A DNA stretch of 64,000 nt, from contig NZ_FMHI01000008.1 of NCBI RefSeq assembly GCF_900090145.1, positions 186,001 through 250,000 on the forward strand, written 5' to 3'. Both the position numbers and the translations under genes were made by a program. Source of the stretch: Streptomyces sp. WMMB 322 (lineage in GTDB: Bacteria > Actinomycetota > Actinomycetes > Streptomycetales > Streptomycetaceae). Numbering within the stretch: the stretch's first letter is position 1; the number at the start of each line of letters is the position of its first letter. This document shows, piece by piece, positions 8,226-16,944 of the stretch. The notes beneath the pieces were generated by a model. The model worked only from the letters and a program-made list of their open reading frames with translations. It was not told the DNA's origin and did not search any database.

Positions 8226-8982
8226 ACTCCGTCCGGTCGTTCACCCGGAGGGCGTGAAGGACAGGCGCAGCGGTGAGCACTGGGCCGGGCGGCTCTACAT
8301 GCGCGAGGTCTCCCTGCGCGTGGACCGGCACCTGGTGAACACCGGGGTCACGCCCAACCAGCTGACCTACCTGATGACTCTCGCAGGCGTCCTCGCCGCC
8401 CCGGCGCTGCTGCTGCCGGGGATCGGCGGGGCCGTGCTCGGCGTGGTGATGGTCCAGCTCTACCTGCTGCTGGACTGCGTGGACGGCGAACTCGCCCGCT
8501 GGAAGCAGCAGTACTCGCTCGCCGGGGTCTATCTGGACCGGGTCGGGGCCTATCTGTGCGACGCCGCCGTGCTGCTGGGCTTCGGCCTGCGCGCCGCGGA
8601 CCTGTGGGGCGGCGGCCGGATCGACTGGCTGTGGGCGTTCCTGGGCACCCTCGCCGCGCTCGGTGCCGTACTGATCAAGGCCGAGACCGATCTGGTCGGC
8701 GTGGCCCGCCACCAGGGCGGGCTGCCGCCCGTGAAGGAGGCCGCGAGCGAGCCCCGCTCGTCGGGGGTGGCGCTGGCCCGCAGGGCCGCCGCCGCGCTGC
8801 AGTTCCACCGGCTGATCCTCGGAATCGAGGCGTCGCTGCTCATCCTGGTCCTCGCGGTCCTGGACGAGGTCGGAGGGGACCTGTTCTTCACCAGGCTCGG
8901 TGTCGCCGTGCTCGCCGGGATCGCCGTCGTCCAGACGCTGCTGCATCTGGTGTCCATCCTCGCCTCGAGCAGGCTCAAGTGA
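8203..8982 (+). CDS. Second CDP-alcohol phosphotransferase, altered catalytic motif
   Basis: A 259-residue membrane protein of the CDP-alcohol phosphatidyltransferase family. The motif starts correctly, DCVDGELAR then eight residues, G and YLD, but the fourth catalytic Asp position (third Asp plus four) is Ala in LDRVGAYLCD; the next Asp is at plus eight. The fourth Asp is the presumed general base in the family, so activity may be altered or depend on the partner at 4526. It has about six hydrophobic helices. The gene starts inside the 3' end of the dehydrogenase and is followed closely by the glycosyltransferase. Confidence 0.8.
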   Translation: MHKPSVAELRPVVHPEGVKDRRSGEHWAGRLYMREVSLRVDRHLVNTGVTPNQLTYLMTLAGVLAAPALLLPGIGGAVLGVVMVQLYLLLDCVDGELARWKQQYSLAGVYLDRVGAYLCDAAVLLGFGLRAADLWGGGRIDWLWAFLGTLAALGAVLIKAETDLVGVARHQGGLPPVKEAASEPRSSGVALARRAAAALQFHRLILGIEASLLILVLAVLDEVGGDLFFTRLGVAVLAGIAVVQTLLHLVSILASSRLK

Positions 8983-8996
8983 CGGAGGGAGCCACC

Positions 8997-9905
8997 ATGC
9001 CGCAGCAGAGCCCGGAGCGGTCCGCACAGACCCCGAGGCTCGGCGCCGTCATCCTCACGATGGGCAACCGCCCCGAGGAACTGCGGGCGCTGCTCGACTC
9101 CGTCGCCAAGCAGGACGGAGACGCGATCGAGACCGTCGTGGTCGGTAACGGTGCGCCGCTGCCCGCGTTGCCGGAAGGTGTACGGACGGTCGAGCTTCCG
9201 GAAAATCTCGGCATCCCCGGAGGCCGGAACGTCGGCATCGAGGCCTTCGGCCCGTCGGGCGCCGAGGTCGACGCCCTGCTCTTCCTCGACGACGACGGTC
9301 TGCTTCCGGACACCGGCACCGCCGAGCTCGTGCGCGAGGCCTTCGCCGCCGACCCGGCGCTGGGCATCATCAGCTTCCGCATCGCCGACCCGGACACCGG
9401 CGAGACCCAGCGCCGCCATGTGCCCAGGCTGCGCGCCGCGGACCCGATGCGCTCCTCCCGGGTCACGACCTTCCTCGGCGGCGCCAACGCCGTCCGTACG
9501 AGGGTCATCGCCGAAGTCGGCGGACTGCCGGACGAGTTCTTCTACGCCCACGAGGAGACGGACCTCGCCTGGCGGGCCCTGGACGCGGGCTGGTCGATCG
9601 ACTACCGCGCCGACATGGTGCTGCACCATCCCACGACGGCGCCCAGCCGGCACGCGGTCTACCACCGCATGGTCGCCCGCAACCGCGTGTGGCTGGCCCG
9701 CCGGAACCTGCCGGCCCTGCTCGTACCCGTCTACCTCGGCGTCTGGTTGTTCCTCACCCTCGCCCGCCGCCCCTCGCGCCCGGCCCTGCGCGCCTGGCTC
9801 GGGGGATTCCGGGAGGGGTGGGCCAAGCCGTGCGGCCCGCGCAGGCCGATGCGCTGGCGTACCGTGTGGCGGCTGACCCGACTAGGTCGCCCGCCCGTGA
9901 TCTGA
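8997..9905 (+). CDS. Glycosyltransferase family 2
   Basis: A 302-residue GT2 enzyme. It begins GAVILTMGNRPEELRALL, has the DXD-type donor/metal segment FLDDDG and the acceptor-site segment HEETDLAWRA. A hydrophobic stretch late in the protein (LLVPVYLGVWLFLTLA) suggests membrane association. ATG 8997 follows GGAGGGA by 7 nt; an in-frame GTG at 8979 overlaps the previous stop and is an alternative. Within the operon it would add a sugar to the phospho-alcohol product before export; donor and acceptor cannot be deduced. Confidence 0.85.
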   Translation: MPQQSPERSAQTPRLGAVILTMGNRPEELRALLDSVAKQDGDAIETVVVGNGAPLPALPEGVRTVELPENLGIPGGRNVGIEAFGPSGAEVDALLFLDDDGLLPDTGTAELVREAFAADPALGIISFRIADPDTGETQRRHVPRLRAADPMRSSRVTTFLGGANAVRTRVIAEVGGLPDEFFYAHEETDLAWRALDAGWSIDYRADMVLHHPTTAPSRHAVYHRMVARNRVWLARRNLPALLVPVYLGVWLFLTLARRPSRPALRAWLGGFREGWAKPCGPRRPMRWRTVWRLTRLGRPPVI

Positions 9906-9972
9906 CAAGCTCGTCTCCAGCACCATCACTTCTTCCAGTTCACTTGCGCGTGTGAGGACGAAAGTTTCCAAC

Positions 9973-10914
9973 GTGACCGAGACAACGCACGGCGGTGCTG
10001 TGGGCGTGAAGCCTCCGCCCACCCCGGACGACCGTCTGTCCCCGGCCGACCTGGCGGCCAAGTACGGGCTCTCCGTGAGCGGTGCCCGGCCCTCGCTGCC
10101 GGAGTATGTGAGGCAGCTCTGGGCGAGACGCCACTTCATCCTGGCCTTCTCCAGGGCCAAACTCACCGCCCAGTACAGCCAGGCGAAGCTGGGCCAGGTG
10201 TGGCAGGTGGTCACGCCCCTGCTGAACGCCGCTGTCTACTTCCTCATCTTCGGCGTGATCATGGGCGGCCGTAAAGGCATCCCGGGCGGCCAGGAGAACT
10301 ACATTCCGTTCCTTGTGACGGGTGTGTTCGTCTTCACCTTCACCCAGACCTCGGTGCTCAACGGGGTGCGCGCCATCTCCAGCAACCTGGGCCTCGTCCG
10401 CGCGCTCCACTTCCCGCGGGCGTCCCTGCCGATCTCCATCTGCCTGCAGCAGCTCCAGCAGCTGCTGTACTCGATGATCGTGCTGGTCGTCATCCTCGTC
10501 TCGTTCCGGCACTTCCCGGCCTGGTCCTGGCTGCTGATCCTCCCCGCGCTGCTCTGCCAGTTCCTCTTCAACACCGGCCTGGCCCTGATCATGGCGAGGC
10601 TGGGCAGCAAGACCCCGGACCTGGCCCAGCTGATGCCGTTCATCACACGGACCTGGCTGTATGCGTCCGGCGTGATGTTCTTCCTGCCGTACCAGCTCTC
10701 GAGGATCGACGCACCAGCCTGGATGATCGACGTGCTCCAGGCGAACCCGGCGGCCGTGTACATGGACCTGATCCGGTTCGCGTTCATCGACGGCTACCCC
10801 GCCTCGTCCCTCCCGCCGCACGTGTGGGCGCTCGCGCTCGGCTGGGGTGTGCTCGTCGGCATCGGCGGATTTGTTTTCTTCTGGAAGTCGGAGGAGCGTT
10901 ATGGCCGTGGCTGA
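9973..10914 (+). CDS. ABC-2 type exporter permease (TagG/Wzm-like)
   Basis: The 313-residue protein has a cytoplasmic N-terminus, then about six membrane helices, with the amphipathic pre-helix segment ILAFSRAKLTAQYSQAKLGQVW typical of ABC-2 permeases that export teichoic acids, O-antigens or similar polymers. GTG 9973 (V-T-E-T-T) is chosen; GTG 9952 is an in-frame alternative and neither has a strong ribosome binding site. It overlaps the ATPase gene by 14 bp. It probably flips the product of the upstream enzymes across the membrane. Confidence 0.85.
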   Translation: MTETTHGGAVGVKPPPTPDDRLSPADLAAKYGLSVSGARPSLPEYVRQLWARRHFILAFSRAKLTAQYSQAKLGQVWQVVTPLLNAAVYFLIFGVIMGGRKGIPGGQENYIPFLVTGVFVFTFTQTSVLNGVRAISSNLGLVRALHFPRASLPISICLQQLQQLLYSMIVLVVILVSFRHFPAWSWLLILPALLCQFLFNTGLALIMARLGSKTPDLAQLMPFITRTWLYASGVMFFLPYQLSRIDAPAWMIDVLQANPAAVYMDLIRFAFIDGYPASSLPPHVWALALGWGVLVGIGGFVFFWKSEERYGRG

Positions 10915-11734
10915 GGACACCCAGGAGAAGACAGATGTGATCCACCAGGCGGAGGGCCCCGCCACGGAGAAGCCGTGGGTCCCCACCGTCATCGCCGAGG
11001 ACCTGCACATCGTCTACCGCGTCTACGGAGGCGCGAAGGGCAAGGGCAGTGCCACGGCGGCGCTGAACCGCATCATCCGGCGCAAGCCGGGCGGTGGCAG
11101 CGTCCGGGAGGTGCACGCGGTCAAGGGCGTCAGCTTCACCGCCTACCGCGGCCAGGCCATCGGCCTGATCGGCTCCAACGGTTCGGGCAAGTCGACGCTG
11201 CTGCGCGCCATCGCGGGCCTGCTGCCCGCCGAGAGCGGCCGCGTCTACACCAACGGCCAGCCGTCGCTGCTCGGAGTCAACGCGGCACTGATGAACGACC
11301 TCACGGGCGAGCGGAACGTCGTGCTCGGCGGGCTGGCCATGGGGATGTCCCGCGAGGAGGTCGCCGAGCGCTACCAGGGGATCGTCGACTTCTCCGGCAT
11401 CAACGAGAAGGGCGACTTCATCACCCTGCCGATGCGCACGTACTCCTCCGGCATGGCGGCCCGGCTGCGGTTCTCCATCGCCGCCGCGAAGAACCACGAC
11501 GTGCTGATGATCGACGAGGCGCTGGCGACGGGCGACAAGAAGTTCCAGCGCCGCTCGGAACAGCGCGTCCGGCAGCTTCGTGAGGAGGCCGGCACGGTCT
11601 TCCTCGTCAGCCACAACAACAAGTCGATCCGCGACACCTGCGAGCGGACGCTGTGGCTGGAGAAGGGCGAACTCGTGCACGACGGTCCGACCGAGGAAGT
11701 GCTCAAGGAGTACGAGAAGTTCACGGGCAAGTAG
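10901..11734 (+). CDS. ABC exporter ATP-binding protein (TagH/Wzt-like)
   Basis: The 277-residue ATPase has Walker A GSNGSGKST, a YSSGM signature in place of LSGGQ (the form found in polysaccharide exporters such as Wzt and TagH), Walker B VLMIDEA and the switch histidine in LVSHN. An N-terminal extension of about 70 residues precedes the core. It lacks the C-terminal carbohydrate-binding domain of long Wzt proteins, so the substrate is probably not capped in that manner. GGAGGAG precedes ATG 10901. It is the last gene before a strong terminator. Confidence 0.88.
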   Translation: MAVAEDTQEKTDVIHQAEGPATEKPWVPTVIAEDLHIVYRVYGGAKGKGSATAALNRIIRRKPGGGSVREVHAVKGVSFTAYRGQAIGLIGSNGSGKSTLLRAIAGLLPAESGRVYTNGQPSLLGVNAALMNDLTGERNVVLGGLAMGMSREEVAERYQGIVDFSGINEKGDFITLPMRTYSSGMAARLRFSIAAAKNHDVLMIDEALATGDKKFQRRSEQRVRQLREEAGTVFLVSHNNKSIRDTCERTLWLEKGELVHDGPTEEVLKEYEKFTGK

Positions 11735-11765
11735 GCCCGCTCACGCGCGCCACCCGGCAGCTGAG

Positions 11766-11808
11766 GCGGCGGCCGGTCCGGACCTGGTTCCGGGCCGGCC
11801 GCCGCTTT
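11766..11808 (+). terminator. Rho-independent-type hairpin after the ABC exporter operon
   Basis: An 11-bp perfect stem (GCGGCGGCCGG paired with CCGGCCGCCGC), extended by an inner CCGG/CCGG pair around an 8-nt loop, is followed by TTT. It starts 31 bp after the exporter ATPase stop codon. The T tract is short, as is usual in streptomycetes. Confidence 0.7.
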
Positions 11809-11970
11809 CGCGTCCGGGGCCGGGCCTGACCGGACGGCCCTCGCACGCGGTCCCCTGCGCCGGTCCCGTACCTCGCGAGCCCCCTGCTCGCGCCGGGCGG
11901 GCCGGGCCGGGCACGCTCCGGGGCGGCCCTCCCCTCCGGTACCGGCCCTGCCGGGCAGCTTCCCCGGCTC

Positions 11971-12017
11971 GCCGGAACCACCGCGCCGGAACCACCGCGC
12001 CGGAACCACCGCGCCGG
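11971..12017. repeat. 14-bp tandem repeat, 3.4 copies
   Basis: Three exact copies of GCCGGAACCACCGC plus a partial fourth (GCCGG) lie in the spacer between the exporter and hopanoid operons. No coding role is apparent. Confidence 0.8.
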
Positions 12018-12439
12018 CCACGGCGCGGACCGCCGGACCCGCCGCCCGGGCCGTCCGCGGAAGCGGCACCTCGCTGACGGCGACGGCGAGGCAGCCCCCG
12101 CCCGAGCCCCGCCGCCGGCGTCACGGCCCGCCCGGTTGGAGAGGCCGCGCGTGACGGCTGCTTCGTCCCTGCCCGCCGGGCGACGCATGCCGTGGCCGGA
12201 GCGCGACTTCGCCGGCCCCGTCGCGGGTTCCCGCGCGCCGGGCGCCCGCCGGTGCGTGTGCCGCCCTCACCGGCAGTCCCGGCGGGCCGGACCCGCGCCC
12301 TGCCTGCCCGTTCGGGGCCGCGCGTGGGGCTGCTGCGGGCCGCCCCTCGCCGCCGTGCTGGAGCGGCGTGTCCGAAATAGGATGTTTTGACCCAGCGGTG
12401 TAGAAACGGAGATGTGACGGCAATGGCTTCTGGCAGCAC

Positions 12440-13354
12440 GTGGTGAGCGCGGAGGCGGACGCCCATGCGCGTGCCGTCCTCGCCAAGGCCACGCGGGAGA
12501 ACTTCCCAGTGGCGCCCGGATTCCTGCCGCGTGAGTGGCGCTACGACCTGATGGCCGTGTACGGGTACGCGCGGCTCGTCGACGACATCGGCGACGGTGA
12601 TCTCGCCCCCGGCGGCCTCGACGCGAAGTACCTGGGGCTCGGCCCCGAATGGGGCAGCGAGGCCGGAGCCGACCGGCTCGCAATGCTCGACGCGTTCGAG
12701 GCCGACCTGCGCGGCCTCTTCGAAGCCGGACGTCCCGCCCCCGCACACCCCCTGCTGCGGGCCCTCGCTCCGACCGTGCGCCGCCGGAACCTGACGCCCG
12801 AACCGTTCCTCGCCCTCATCGAGGCCAACCGCCAGGACCAGAAGGTCCGCCGCTACGCCGACCACACCGAACTGCTCGGCTACTGCGAGCTGTCGGCCAA
12901 CCCCGTGGGCCACCTCGTCCTCGCCATCACCGGAACCGCGACCCCCGAGCGGATCCGTTACGCGGACGACGTGTGCACCGGGCTCCAGATCGTCGAACAC
13001 CTCCAGGACGTCGCCGAGGACCTCGGCCGCGACCGCATCTACCTTCCCGCCGAGGACATGGCCCGCTTCCACGTCACCGAGTCCGACCTGGCCGCCCCGA
13101 GTGCCAACGCGTCGGTTCGTGCCCTGCTGGCCTTCGAGGCGGACCGTGCCCGCGTGCTGCTCTCGTCGGGCGACCCGCTCGCCGCCAGCGTCCGCGGGCG
13201 CCTGAGGCTGCTGCTGGCGGGCTTCACGGGCGGTGGACGCGCCGTCCTCCGCGCCCTGAGCCGTGCCGGATACGACGTACTCCCAGGACCTCCCCGGGCC
13301 ACCACGCGCGGGCTGCTGCGCGAGGTGGCCGCAACCCTGCGACGAGAGGGGTGA
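12440..13354 (+). CDS. hpnC: Squalene synthase-type enzyme HpnC
   Basis: The 304-residue trans-isoprenyl diphosphate synthase-like protein has two aspartate-rich motifs: VDDIGDG (Asp48-Asp49) and LQDVAEDLGRDRIYLP. HpnC, HpnD and HpnE together convert two farnesyl diphosphates to squalene through presqualene diphosphate and hydroxysqualene; HpnC is the hydroxysqualene-forming member. The order C-D-E is the usual bacterial arrangement and separates it from the paralogue that follows. GTG 12440 and GTG 12443 are both possible starts and no good ribosome binding site is visible. It is the first gene of the hopanoid operon. Confidence 0.88.
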   Translation: MVSAEADAHARAVLAKATRENFPVAPGFLPREWRYDLMAVYGYARLVDDIGDGDLAPGGLDAKYLGLGPEWGSEAGADRLAMLDAFEADLRGLFEAGRPAPAHPLLRALAPTVRRRNLTPEPFLALIEANRQDQKVRRYADHTELLGYCELSANPVGHLVLAITGTATPERIRYADDVCTGLQIVEHLQDVAEDLGRDRIYLPAEDMARFHVTESDLAAPSANASVRALLAFEADRARVLLSSGDPLAASVRGRLRLLLAGFTGGGRAVLRALSRAGYDVLPGPPRATTRGLLREVAATLRREG

Positions 13355-13361
13355 GCGGACC

Positions 13362-14303
13362 GTGGACAGAGCCCGGCCCGTACCGTACGTGCCGCCGTCG
13401 GTGGCGGCCGCGTACGACTACTGCGAGTCCGTCACGGGCCAGCAGGCCCGCAACTTCGCCTACGGAATCCGGCTGCTCCCGACCGGGAAGCGCCGGGCGA
13501 TGTCCGCGCTCTACGCATTCTCACGGCGCGTCGACGACATCGGCGACGGCCCTCTCGACCAGTCCCTGAAGATCGCCAGGCTGGAGCAGACCCGCGAGCT
13601 GCTGGGACGCATCCGTGAGGGCGCCATCGACCAGGACGACACCGACCCCGTCGCGGTCGCGCTCAGCGACGCCGCACGCCGCTACCCTGTCCCACTGGGC
13701 GGGCTCGACGAACTGATCGACGGAGTCCTGCTGGACGTGCGCGGCACCAGGTACGACAGCTGGGAGGAGCTGGAGGTCTACTGCCGGTGCGTGGCCGGTG
13801 CGATCGGCCGGCTCTCTCTCGGCGTCCTCGGAACTCTTCCCGGTGTGGGCGACGCGGTCCGCGCCCCCGAGTACGCCGACACTCTCGGCCTGGCGCTCCA
13901 GCTCACCAACATCCTCCGGGACCTGAGGGAGGACGCCGTTCACGGACGTACATATCTGCCTGCCGAGGATCTTGAGAAGTTCGGCTGCTCCGCCGACTTC
14001 CACAACGGCGAGGCGCAGCCCGGCAGCGACTTCAGGGGACTCGTCCATCACGAAGTGCAGCGCGCCCGCGCCCTGTTCGCGCAGGGATACCGGCTGCTGC
14101 CGCTGCTCGACCGCAGATCCGGTGCCTGCGTCGCCGCCATGGCCGGCATCTACCACCGTCTGCTGGAACGTATCGCCGCCGATCCGCACGCGGTGCTGCG
14201 CGAGCGTGTCTCGCTCCCGAACAGGCAGAAGGCGTACGTCGCCGTGCGCGGGCTCACCGGCGTCGACGCACGGCACGCAGCGAGGCGGAGCGCACGCGCA
14301 TGA
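13362..14303 (+). CDS. hpnD: Presqualene diphosphate synthase HpnD
   Basis: The 313-residue protein carries SRRVDDIGD (Asp58-Asp59) and LTNILRDLREDAVHGRTYLP, the strong NxxRDxxED pattern of presqualene diphosphate synthase. It joins two farnesyl diphosphates head to head to give presqualene diphosphate, the substrate of HpnC. GTG 13362 begins 8 nt after the hpnC stop, with a purine-rich GAGAGGGG ahead. It overlaps hpnE by ATGA, so translation is probably coupled. Confidence 0.9.
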   Translation: MDRARPVPYVPPSVAAAYDYCESVTGQQARNFAYGIRLLPTGKRRAMSALYAFSRRVDDIGDGPLDQSLKIARLEQTRELLGRIREGAIDQDDTDPVAVALSDAARRYPVPLGGLDELIDGVLLDVRGTRYDSWEELEVYCRCVAGAIGRLSLGVLGTLPGVGDAVRAPEYADTLGLALQLTNILRDLREDAVHGRTYLPAEDLEKFGCSADFHNGEAQPGSDFRGLVHHEVQRARALFAQGYRLLPLLDRRSGACVAAMAGIYHRLLERIAADPHAVLRERVSLPNRQKAYVAVRGLTGVDARHAARRSARA

Positions 14304-15877
14304 CCGGATCCGACACCGGGCCGGCAGCCGCTCACGCCACCCGCGAGCGTCGTGCCGTTGTCGTCGGCGGCGGGATCGCCGGCGCCACAGCAGCGCTCCG
14401 GCTCGCCGACGCGGGCGTGCCCACCACCCTCCTCGAGTCGCGTCCGCGGCTGGGCGGCCTCGCCTTCTCCTTCCGCCGGAACTCGCCGGCCGGCCCGCTC
14501 ACCGTCGACAACGGGCAGCACGTGCACCTGCGTTGCTGCACCGCCTACACCTGGTTCCTGCAGCGGATCGGCGGCGTGGGGCTCGCACCGCTGCAGCGCC
14601 GACTCGATGTGCCCGTCCTCGACGCGGCAGGCGCCCGGCCCCTGTTGAGCAGGCTGCGACGCAACTGCCTGCCCGTACCGATGCACTTGGCCGCGTCGCT
14701 GGCCACCTACCGGCACCTCACACCGGCCGAGAGAGGCAGGGCGGCCCGCGCGGCGCTCGCCATGGACGCACTCGACCCGGCCGATCCGGCCCTGGACGAC
14801 GTCGACTTCGGGACCTGGCTGCGCGCGCAGGGCCAGAGCGACCGTGCGATCAGCGCCCTGTGGGACCTGGTGGGCACCGCCACGCTCAACGCCCGTGCCC
14901 CGCACGCCTCGCTGGGCCTCGCCGCGACGGTCTTCAGAACGGGACTGCTCTCCGCGCCGGGTGCCGCCGACATCGGGATCTCCCGCGTGCCGCTGGGGCA
15001 CCTGCACGACACGCTCGCCCGCGGAGCCCTGCGTGCGGCAGGCGTGAACGTCCTCACGCAGACCCGCGTGCGTGCCGTCGCCGCGACGCCCGGCGGAGGC
15101 TGGACCGTCTCCGCCGGCGACGGGCGGGGAACGGCCGCGGAGCACTACGCAGACGCCGTCGTGCTGGCCGTGCCCCAGCGCGAGGCGCACGGGCTGCTGC
15201 CGGAGGGGGCGCTGCCGTCGCCGGAGAGGCTGCTGCAGATCGGCACCGCCCCGATCCTCAACCTCCATGTCGTCTACGACCGCCGGGTGCTGCGTCGGCC
15301 CTTCTTCGCCGCGCTCGGATCACCCGTCCAGTGGGTCTTCGACCGCACGGGCCCCTCGGGCCTCGGCGGCGGCCAGTACCTCGCCGTCTCCCAGTCGGCC
15401 GCGCACGGGGAGATCGACCGGTCCGTGGCGGCCCTTCGGGAGCGGTACCTGCCGGAACTGGCACGGCTGCTGCCCGCGGCCCGCACCGCCCGCGTCGTCG
15501 ACTTCTTCGTCACCCGCGAACGCACGGCCACCTTCGACCCGCGCCCCGGCGTCGGACGGCTGCGCCCCGCCTCCCGCACCGCGGCGCCGGGTGTCTGCCT
15601 CGCCGGAGCTTGGACCGATACCGGCTGGCCGGCGACGATGGAGGGCGCCGTACGGAGTGGAATGACCGCCGCCAGGGAAGCTCTCACTGTCATGGGCCGC
15701 CGGTACGACAATGATCAGGTACCCGGCACCACACGAGAGGGCGGTGGCATGATCAGCGCCGACACAGACGGCATGTCCGGCCGACGCAGACGGACGACAC
15801 CGCAGGATTCCCCCACAGCAGCACCGCGGTCAGCGGTACCCGCACGCACGGCACCGAACGCAGAGGAGACCCCGTGA
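14300..15877 (+). CDS. hpnE: Hydroxysqualene dehydroxylase HpnE (FAD amine-oxidase fold)
   Basis: The 525-residue protein opens with an FAD-binding motif, AVVVGGGIAGATAALRLADAG, followed by ESRPRLGGLA, and ends its catalytic fold with VCLAGAWTDTGWPATMEGAV. It reduces hydroxysqualene to squalene. About 50 residues beyond the fold form a charged, Pro/Arg-rich tail (after GRRYDNDQ) not needed by the family. An internal ATG at 15748 is in the same frame, so it is not a separate gene. Both ends are overlapped: ATGA with hpnD and GTGA with the polyprenyl synthase. Confidence 0.88.
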   Translation: MTGSDTGPAAAHATRERRAVVVGGGIAGATAALRLADAGVPTTLLESRPRLGGLAFSFRRNSPAGPLTVDNGQHVHLRCCTAYTWFLQRIGGVGLAPLQRRLDVPVLDAAGARPLLSRLRRNCLPVPMHLAASLATYRHLTPAERGRAARAALAMDALDPADPALDDVDFGTWLRAQGQSDRAISALWDLVGTATLNARAPHASLGLAATVFRTGLLSAPGAADIGISRVPLGHLHDTLARGALRAAGVNVLTQTRVRAVAATPGGGWTVSAGDGRGTAAEHYADAVVLAVPQREAHGLLPEGALPSPERLLQIGTAPILNLHVVYDRRVLRRPFFAALGSPVQWVFDRTGPSGLGGGQYLAVSQSAAHGEIDRSVAALRERYLPELARLLPAARTARVVDFFVTRERTATFDPRPGVGRLRPASRTAAPGVCLAGAWTDTGWPATMEGAVRSGMTAAREALTVMGRRYDNDQVPGTTREGGGMISADTDGMSGRRRRTTPQDSPTAAPRSAVPARTAPNAEETP

Positions 15878-16944
15878 CCACGGCGAACCAGCAACCCGTC
15901 GTCGAGAACACGAGCGTCAGCGCTCTGCTGGAGCGAGGAAAGCGCCTCGCCACCCCGCTCCTGCGCGCCTCGGTCGAGCGGCTCGCTCCACCGATGGACA
16001 CCGTCGCCGCCTACCACTTCGGATGGATCGACGAGGCCGGATGCCCCTCGGAGGCCGACGGCGGCAAGGCCGTACGCCCGGCGCTCGCCCTGCTCTCGGC
16101 CGAGGTCACCGGGGCGCCGCCGGAGACCGGCCTGCCCGGCGCCGTCGCCGTGGAACTGGTGCACAACTTCTCCCTGCTGCACGACGACCTGATGGACGGG
16201 GACGAGCAGCGGCGCCACCGCGACACCGTCTGGAAGGTGCACGGCCCGGCGCAGGCGATCCTCGTCGGCGACGCGCTCTTCGCCCTGGCCAACGAAATAC
16301 TGCTGGAGGCGGGCACCCCCGAGGCCGGCCGCGCGACACGGCGGCTGACGCGGGCCACGCGCAAGCTCATCGACGGGCAGGCGCAGGACATCTCCTACGA
16401 GCACCGCGAGCAGGTCACGGTCGAGGAATGCCTGGAGATGGAGGGCAACAAGACCGGTGCGCTGCTGGCCTGCGCCGTCTCCATCGGCGCGGTGCTGGGC
16501 GGGGCCGACGACCCCACGGCCGACGCGCTGGAGTCCTACGGCTACCACCTCGGGCTCGCCTTCCAGGCGGTCGACGACCTGCTCGGCATCTGGGGCGACC
16601 CCGATGCCACGGGCAAGCAGGCCTGGAGCGACCTGCGGCAGCGCAAGAAGTCCCTGCCCGTGGTGGCCGCGCTCGCCTCGCCCCCCCCCGCCGCCACCCG
16701 TCTGGCCGAACTGATGCGGGCGGACGCGAAGAAGAGCCAGGCCGAGATCGAGGACTTCGACGAGGCGGAGTTCGCCACGCGTGCCGCGCTGATCGAGGAG
16801 GCGGGCGGCCGCGAGTGGACCTCGGGGGAGGCGCAGCGGCAGCACGCCACCGCTCTCGCGGCCCTCCAGCCCCTCGACCTGCCCGCGCACGTGCGCGATC
16901 AGCTGACCGCGCTGGCCGACTTCGTCGTCGTACGCCAGCGATGA
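15874..16944 (+). CDS. Polyprenyl diphosphate synthase of the hopanoid operon
   Basis: The 356-residue trans-prenyltransferase has the first aspartate-rich motif LLHDDLMDGD (Asp104 to Asp108) and a second region QAVDDLLGIWGD, in which Gly replaces the last Asp of DDxxD, a variant I recall from actinobacterial homologues. It probably supplies farnesyl diphosphate for squalene synthesis. The start GTG 15874 overlaps the hpnE stop by GTGA. A run of nine C at 16681-16689 encodes Pro-Pro-Pro and the frame stays intact beyond it. The stop overlaps a mini-ORF at 16941. Confidence 0.88.
   Translation: MTTANQQPVVENTSVSALLERGKRLATPLLRASVERLAPPMDTVAAYHFGWIDEAGCPSEADGGKAVRPALALLSAEVTGAPPETGLPGAVAVELVHNFSLLHDDLMDGDEQRRHRDTVWKVHGPAQAILVGDALFALANEILLEAGTPEAGRATRRLTRATRKLIDGQAQDISYEHREQVTVEECLEMEGNKTGALLACAVSIGAVLGGADDPTADALESYGYHLGLAFQAVDDLLGIWGDPDATGKQAWSDLRQRKKSLPVVAALASPPPAATRLAELMRADAKKSQAEIEDFDEAEFATRAALIEEAGGREWTSGEAQRQHATALAALQPLDLPAHVRDQLTALADFVVVRQR

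Larger units (their letters stand above)
11735..12439. other. Gene-free 705-bp spacer between exporter operon and hopanoid operon
   Basis: I see no credible gene. It contains a strong hairpin terminator (11766-11808), a 14-bp tandem repeat (11971-12017) and, near its right end, the only A/T-richer patch, with TAGGAT at 12378-12383 as a possible -10 element for the hopanoid operon; no convincing -35 box was found. Proline/arginine-rich open frames here look like GC-bias artefacts. Confidence 0.5.

Noticed and set aside
11971..12017. CRISPR-like array
   Set aside because: The 14-bp units are contiguous with no spacers, and no cas genes are present; it is a simple tandem repeat.
12378..12392. 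TAGGAT and TTGACC as a defined hopanoid promoter
   Set aside because: TTGACC lies downstream of TAGGAT, so they cannot form one promoter; only TAGGAT is kept as a weak possibility.
15748..15877. Separate small gene starting at the internal ATG near the end of hpnE
   Set aside because: It is in the same frame as hpnE with no stop between, so it is the tail of HpnE.
16681..16689. Run of nine C as a frameshift or phase-variation site in the polyprenyl synthase gene
   Set aside because: The frame stays open and conserved on both sides, and the run simply encodes Pro-Pro-Pro; no alternative product is apparent.
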